Shown here: positions 57,831 to 64,000 of the stretch, one piece after another
Numbering within the stretch: position 1 is the first letter of the stretch
Layout: each line of letters opens with the position of its first letter
Source: Thuidium tamariscinum
Taxonomy: Eukaryota > Streptophyta > Bryopsida > Hypnales > Thuidiaceae
DNA: 64,000 bases
NCBI GenBank assembly: GCA_947034885.2
Contig: OX344752.2
Coordinates: 5,084,001-5,148,000 of the forward strand
Direction: 5' to 3'
Position numbers and translations under genes: made by a program
Notes under the pieces: generated by a model
The model's database searches: none
What the model saw: the letters and a program-made list of their open reading frames with translations, nothing else
What the model was told of the DNA's origin: nothing

Positions 57831-59079
57831 GTTCAAGCAAATCTCAACTCCTCGTATGCAAGAATTTTTTTTTCCGTAAGTGAACCAGCTTGAGACACAA
57901 GCCCAATTGCCACAGCTTCCAAGCAGACAGAGTCATGACCAACCAAAGGTCGAATTTGAGTGTGATTAAGCTACTGACAACATTTAGCCTCCATTTTTGG
58001 TCTGATTTTTGGAGTTTAAAGGCATGAGGCCCAACTCAGCCCATGTCAGACTTCTTGTCTGAAGGTATTTCCTCATAGAGAAGATATTTGGAGGTGGGTT
58101 TTAAATTTGAGTGTGTACAAAAACCACCAAGATTCAATACATCATCCTAAGCTTACGTTAATATGGCAGAGAGTCATTTGATAGCTTCATAATCGTCATT
58201 TAAAAATAAATAAATAAATAAAACAACCAATTTAATACATTGAATATCAGTAAAGTGTATCGATGCATATGGTCATATAGAGGAAAAAGGAAAGATATTT
58301 AAAAACTAAAACAATATACATAGAAATGTTTTTTTTAACTTTATAATATTCAAACCCTTTTTTTCCTTTAGCAGTAGTAAAGCACTATGAACCCCAGCCT
58401 AGGACAAGAATCCAGGAGTTGAATCTAAAAATAAATAAAAAATAAAAAGTAAAAATGGATTTTCGATACTTCCTTGATAAAGTCAAAGTAGATTCTGTTT
58501 CATGTTGCTAATCCTGCTCAGATTCTAGAATAAGTTTGATTCTAATTTTCTATTTCTGAAAGAATATAGAGATTATACATCTTTACAAAGAGAGATCGAT
58601 ATCCAGTCAGTAGCCAACGTAAGCATATGCGTCCAGTTCATAACTGACGTATACTGATGTGATAAGGATATTGTTACTGTAATTGCAAAAAATCTTGCAT
58701 ACTGTAAATTCACATCATTTATCCACATCATAACTAGCTTGAATTCAAACTTGCGTGAATAATCACCCAATCTGATCGAGCTACTTGTCAGATCAATACA
58801 TCAGTTCAATTCAAGTTCATCAGGTTATGAGAAAATTGGAAGTATTGAGAACTTTACAAAAGTATTTATATCTCAAGTTACAGACCAACTTATATATGCT
58901 CTGATCACAAGCTAACATCATGAATGCTATTCCAATCAATATAACTGGAACCTTAATGCAATCATCGATGTATTGAACTTATAGAATTATCACACCCCTG
59001 CAAAAGGAAAAATATCCGAGTAATGCAAAGTAACAACAATGTAAGCAACATATAATTGCTTGATACAGCTGTTCTTGAA

Positions 59080-59390
59080 ATATTTGGAAATTTTTGAAAA
59101 AAAGCTGCCTCAAGAGGTGGTAGTCCTCACCTGTGTCCATATCAACAAGCAAACTGTTAGTGTACTAATTGACGTACACAAGGTGTCTTCAGAATACCAC
59201 TACTTGTCATCGTAATTCACCCAAGAAAGCATCCCTCTTAAATCCTATTAATAAGATCAGCATGAGCGATGTTAATATAACTTGGCAACAATATCAAAAA
59301 CAACGGAATATCTTACAATCTGTTGGCCGCTGTTTTGTGACCCCAAAACCATCGTAGCAATACTGTGAAGAACGCACACTCAAACACCTC
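59080..59390. repeat. Dispersed direct repeat, copy 2
   Basis: It contains CAAGAGGTGGTAGTCCTCAC, TCAACAAGCAAACTGTTAGT, ACCACTACTTGTCAT and CTGTTGGCCGCTGTTT in the same order as copy 1, about 1.56 kb away. It is diverged, so the duplication is not recent. Confidence 0.6.
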
Positions 59391-61884
59391 TAATTATTGT
59401 AACTAACTCAACGCTGCTCCAACTTCTTGCAACACTCCAATCATAAGCTAGAAGTAGTTTGCAAAAGTTACCGCATATTAGGAGTGTTTCAAAATTATGG
59501 CTCAAAGAACAGTCTAAGCACAACTGTACCAGGAGTTTCTAAAATTAATGGTAGCCAAGCCGTCAAAGATTGTAGCAAAAAGTACTTTCTTCTAATTAAG
59601 GCAAAAGGCCCAATAGAACCGTCAAGTAATCTTATTAATATGGCTAATTGGTACCCAGATATGATACTTGGGGGACCATCAATCAGACAAGGTATGAGCT
59701 GGTTTCATAAAGATATGACTTTAAAGGCCAGAAACTTACTCACAATATCAGCCCAATGATGTTGGTCAAAAGAACCACCAATTGGTGTCAGCAAGCAGAC
59801 CTTTTTTTATTCTGTGAGCCATGTACAATCATGTACATTTATTCATAAAAGTATAGGCAAATATGAATATGGTATGTAAACAAAAATGTTTACTCAGTAG
59901 TAGATTAAAAGTACCACGGATTCAACCAAGGAATTTCAAATCGCAAAAAAGAAAAAATTAAAAAAAATTAAAAAATTAAAAAAATTAAAAAATATATATA
60001 TATAGTGTTTGCTTTTGTAGTATGACAACGGCAAAAAGAATTGAAATTTTTTCTACATCTTTTCAAACCAATTCACTAAGAGATCCTATACTTACATTTA
60101 TCTAAAAATAATTTTTTCTAAAAATTTGATGATTGTCCTAAAAATGACAATTATGGAGCAATTTTGGTGAAAACATACTCAAAAATCTATAAGGGTTAAG
60201 GAATTAAAGTCCATCATAGTTAAAAAAATCTATATAATATAAAATAATAATATAATATAAATTTTTTTATAAATTATATATATATATATATATTTTGACA
60301 TCTTTTATATTATGACATTTAAATATAAAAATTACACAAAATACATTTTTATCTATTTATATACTAATTTATAATGCATTATTATTTTCAAATAGATAGT
60401 ATGAAATTTATTAATATTTTTTAATAAAATAAAAAAAATTCAAAATTCCTAAATAAGAATAAAAATAATTTCTTATTCAAAAACAAGTCATGTGAGAAAA
60501 TGAAAAGTACAATGTTGCTAATTCAAAAGCCAAATGCATAGGGGAACCACAAATTATGGAGAAGAATTTATTTTTAGCTTTGCTACTACAATTATGAAGG
60601 CAACTATGACATTTTGAGAATTTTAGAGTAGAAAAATGCGTTACTTAGAAATAAAAAAAATCCCTAGATTGAGAAAAATAATTCATATTCCAACTTTTGG
60701 GTACATGTTTTCTTCTAATGTTTGGCAATTATTGCCACTTTATAGTGCATTGTAATACAATGCACTATTCACAATGCATTGTTTTTAGATCAAATCATTT
60801 TTATTCACTTTATTTGGGGGTTTGAAAAATAATTTGATCTAAAAATAATCTGAAAATTTTAGTATCCCTCCTCCTAACCCTCAATCTTATATTTTTCAAA
60901 ATGAACTTGTTTGAAAATGGATATGGATTAATTGGTTTTCATATCTACCTTCTGTCTTTGTCTATATCATACTCCAATATTCATATCCCGGAATCCATAC
61001 AGTGGAAACACCCAAAATCGTCCGAATAAGGAATTCAGCATAGTTGGAGGCAACGTTTTCTAAAACTGATATTTTTCTAGCATTAGCGAGTGAAAATCAT
61101 GAATATTCAAAAAAAAAAAAAAAAAATTCGGAATCAGTATGTAATTTCTGTAAATTTTCAAAGTGTTGGCTCTCTAGACCACTGGAACCGTCCTATAGGT
61201 GTACCTTAAACCGAAAACCTACTAAAATCAGATGTCAGTGAATGAAAACAACACATGTGTCTTACAACTGCGTCAGCAAATTAGAATTAAACAGCTGTCG
61301 GATGCCTTAATGTATGCCTATGGACAGATTTAGTGACACTCTATGGCCCAAGAATAGGTACAAGGACGGAAATGGGTGTTTCTCCCTTATCCAAGATCAA
61401 CAAGGAAGGTGTTTTCTAATTTTTTTTTTCAAAAAGGATCAATGGCTACTGATTTTTTGGGGGATGGGGGTGGAGTGGGGGTGCCTATCAATTGACCAAG
61501 AGTGACTGCCGTTTTTCAATGTCAGTACATTGTTTTCCTCTAATGTTCATGTTATTAGTGCAAATTGCATGTCTAATATTTGTTTGATACAAGTTTCCTC
61601 CTTAACTAATTTCTCTGAAACATCTCAGTAATTCCCAATTGTCACAAAAAATCTGAATACCTATAGCTTTTTTCTTTGTTCTTTGAAAAATAATTAAAAA
61701 GAAATTCATGCATGGCAGCAATGAGGATACAAAGTGAAGGATTTTAAAGTCCAAGTCATTGGCACCTCTACTCCAGATGAAGGTGGTTTTAAGCCAGTTT
61801 CAGCTGCTCATGATAACTAAAGCTCTACAATGACAATGAGACGAGTTTTTTCATGCATGGCTTTCAGATTCTTGAGGGTTTTTC

Positions 61885-62280
61885 ATGCATGGCTTTCAGA
61901 TTCTTGAGGGTTACATACTGATATTCAGCATCTGCATGTTGGACAGGAATGAACCAAGCCTCTTTGCTGGATGGTACATGAAGCACATGGATGTCCAAAT
62001 TATTAATACTGAAGAAAAATGGCAATTTATATGTGGGATTGATTTTAACCTCCATCTGGTAGAGGTTGCCATGGCAGATGGGATCTGCACTGTATTTTCT
62101 TGCACCTGCATCTCTCCTCAGGTTGGAAAGAGACTACTTCCCCAAACCCAACTGCCAAGAATACGTGTGAGGCTTCCAAAGGGACGCTTCATGTTCCGTG
62201 TGAATGATCGTTCACATCACTGCACTAATCTCAAGTCAATTCCTGTCACTCAGATCCAATTACATGTCGGTTCGATATGA
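61885..62280 (+). other. Open frame of 131 codons, perhaps an exon relic with PLAT/LH2-like pattern
   Basis: It reads MLDRNEPSLFAGWYMKHMDV, then INTEEKWQFICGIDFNL. The order Ser-x-x-x-x-GW, hydrophobic strand, W-F-C resembles the middle of PLAT/LH2 domains, but the match is by eye and weak. A CTCCTCAG|GTTGG junction-like sequence inside suggests exon edges. The minus strand carries frames of similar length. The following bases up to 62921 show no other coding signal and form the 3' flank of TFB1. Confidence 0.2.
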
Positions 62281-62921
62281 GAACCATCTTTCAGGTACTC
62301 TAACAATGCAGGTACCACACCAAGTACAATCAACCGTAATTGAATACACAGCGGTTGTAATTTGTGCAGTCTTGTCAGCTAGCTCCACCAGACGAGCACA
62401 CCCAGAAGAAACTGCCTTTCCTTGATTCTGTGACGTAAATTGAAAGCAGAACATCATATGAGAAATGTAAAGAAAAAAATTTCAAGCAAAAGCACAAAAT
62501 CCTGTGATTCTGTGGAACACTTTCATCCATAACTCCAGATGGAAAAAAACCATCATTATTTGACCGTTGTAAGCTAGCCCTAGCGGTCAAGAGAATGTAA
62601 CCAGACCATGTGCCTGTCAAATATTAAAGCAGCTGAGTTTGAAACAGGATAGGGAGAAAAGAACAAAAGAAGGACCTCATTGGATTCCTGCCGAAGCAAT
62701 CTCAGAAGATGTCATACACTACCTATATATGATAAAGATGAGATGAACAGGTCCCACTTGTTCCCTAAATTGGTTTTGTGGATACCCGAGAATTCATGTT
62801 GGTATTCGTGTCAGACACTGGCTGTGCAAAAATCCGACAGACAAAGTGAGAACACAACATTGGACCCATTACAATATCGTCCACCGTAAAGGATTCAACA
62901 AAGTTCTACATACCCCGTCCG

Positions 62922-64000
62922 TCAGCTGGCGGCGTACGCTGCGCCATCCAGAGGAATATTCAAATTAGGCCTCGAAGCAATTCTAGCTCTCTTTGCAGCT
63001 TCTGCCTTTTTTGCCGCCTCCCCATCGTAATGTGCAATCGCAGCATCAAGAGTTTGGGACATCGGTTGTAAGAGCCTCGACAACTGGTGCCGTGCATCAG
63101 ATGCAGCACTCTCCTTCATACTTTGTAGCTGACTGTACAGCTGCGACATGGCAGCCTTCAACCGGGAAGCTTTCTCTGACAATGCTTTGTTCGTTAGAGG
63201 ATATGCCGCCCAAAAATGGCGAAGCAGTTCGTTGGCAGTGTGGGAGTGTTGAAGCAGCTCATCCCTTGTGGCCCTTGGCAAACTCTCTAGAATATTACGC
63301 TCTGCTGCAGTACCCGTGGTGTGTCTTGAACTTGCTATTTGTTGAGTGACGTCAGTGAGTATCTTGAACGCAAGCTCAGAAGCAATGGCGGGGTCTCTTT
63401 GCCTCTTGGTCTGAAAATTCTTCAACTGCGTCTTGAAAGCACTCAGCAATTTAGCAGGATTGATAGACGCCGAATTTGTGGTTCCTCCTTCGAGCCCTAC
63501 AGACTGTTGTGAATCGAAGTAATTCCGGGGATCCTCGATGGTAAGCGGAACAAAAGAGGGATGTGGGGGACCCTGGAGATCTTCCATTTCTGTCATGATA
63601 GAAATCCTCTCCGTCCTACGCTTTTCGGCACCACGATCCGCTGCCTCATTAGACAAATCTTTATTCAGTGCCCTTTCCAGAGCGTGAGCCACTGTGGTCG
63701 TATCTTTGAGCTCAGAATCCAAAGGGCTTCCTTCCAGCACAACGGCGGCGTGGCGATTGATATCATGTATAATGGTACGTTTGCGGGCACCACCTTGAAT
63801 CATCTCCACGCTTTCTTTGGCCCCATCTCGAAGCACTCCATGACCAGGTAACGAAAGATAGTCATCGTTCAAATCAGCTGCCATGTCCAGAGTCGGATCA
63901 ACCCTCCGAATTTTATGCCTGGCACTGCGTGCAAGGATGTCGTCTTCCGTAGTGAAGACTGCCAATTCCTCATCCTCGGCCGCCTCCGCCGCCGCTGCAG
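62922..64000 (-). CDS. TFB1: General transcription factor IIH subunit TFB1 (p62/GTF2H1 homologue), C-terminal part
   Basis: TFB1/p62 is a structural subunit of the TFIIH core, which acts in RNA polymerase II promoter opening and nucleotide excision repair in the nucleus. The frame stays open from the right window edge to a TGA at 62922, about 359 codons without an intron. Recognisable conserved blocks are [65 protein letters not shown] and [16 protein letters not shown], in the order found in plant TFB1. The N-terminal PH domain and BSD repeats would lie to the right, outside the window. No damage is seen, so it is likely functional. It diverges clearly from flowering-plant TFB1 as I know it. 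Ala-rich codons at the window edge ([12 protein letters not shown]) are unusual but in frame. Confidence 0.88.
   Translation of the reverse strand, partial: AAAAEAAEDEELAVFTTEDDILARSARHKIRRVDPTLDMAADLNDDYLSLPGHGVLRDGAKESVEMIQGGARKRTIIHDINRHAAVVLEGSPLDSELKDTTTVAHALERALNKDLSNEAADRGAEKRRTERISIMTEMEDLQGPPHPSFVPLTIEDPRNYFDSQQSVGLEGGTTNSASINPAKLLSAFKTQLKNFQTKRQRDPAIASELAFKILTDVTQQIASSRHTTGTAAERNILESLPRATRDELLQHSHTANELLRHFWAAYPLTNKALSEKASRLKAAMSQLYSQLQSMKESAASDARHQLSRLLQPMSQTLDAAIAHYDGEAAKKAEAAKRARIASRPNLNIPLDGAAYAAS

Larger units (their letters stand above)
56804..61884. other. Intergenic DNA, no supported gene
   Basis: This is AT-rich DNA with homopolymer and AT microsatellite tracts (e.g. near 59945-60005 and 60270-60295). 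A 110-codon frame at 59427-59759 has no recognisable domain. A ~30-bp tandem duplication (TTTCAGATTCTTGAGGGTT) lies at 61850-61910. Apart from the pair of repeats listed separately, nothing is identified. Confidence 0.4.

Overview
This is a repeat-rich stretch of plant nuclear DNA. The evidence is split coding exons with GT-AG introns, Ty1/copia and Ty3/gypsy (chromovirus) retrotransposons, a CACTA (En/Spm) transposon with a plant-type TNPA gene, MITEs, and a plant-like TFIIH subunit gene at the right edge. The divergent TFB1 sequence and the cysteine-rich DDE transposase family suggest a non-flowering land plant (fern, lycophyte, bryophyte or gymnosperm). That is an inference; no decisive marker is visible.

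Layout. 1-526: end of a deleted copia element with its LTR. 2.5-4.3 kb: a minisatellite followed by the last two exons of an unrecognised host gene. 4.9-11.7 kb: a 6.7-kb Foldback-like structure, with long inverted arms made of ~58-bp tandem repeats that each carry an inner palindrome. 13.6-18.4 kb: an intron-containing DDE transposase gene broken by one TAG, with its 5' end tandemly duplicated. 18.5-33.9 kb: AT-rich DNA holding a SINE-like sequence, two MITEs, a CACTA end and a decayed gypsy element. 33.9-44.9 kb: a nest of copia elements and a gypsy LTR piece. 44.9-52.7 kb: a CACTA transposon whose minus-strand TNPA-like gene includes an FCP1-like domain with its catalytic residues lost. 52.7-56.8 kb: a 5'-truncated chromovirus with a chromodomain and 3' LTR. 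62.9-64.0 kb: the C-terminal part of TFB1 (TFIIH p62), running off the window.

The copia nest can be read as a history. An autonomous family (LTR type B, full gag core, RT and RNase H) and a non-autonomous family (LTR type A) coexist. The non-autonomous family has lost the gag core, the RT core and RNase H but keeps zinc knuckle, protease and integrase. Two LTR insertions are dated by 5-bp target duplications (GAAAT, CTCCA). One inserted LTR later recombined with an opposing LTR and inverted a 2.2-kb block, and one LTR is an A/B recombinant. The primer site after the LTR matches the anticodon arm of initiator tRNA-Met rather than its 3' end.

The only gene here that looks functional is TFB1. 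The two-exon gene at 3.4-4.3 kb may be functional but is incomplete in view. Almost everything else is mobile DNA in various states of decay.
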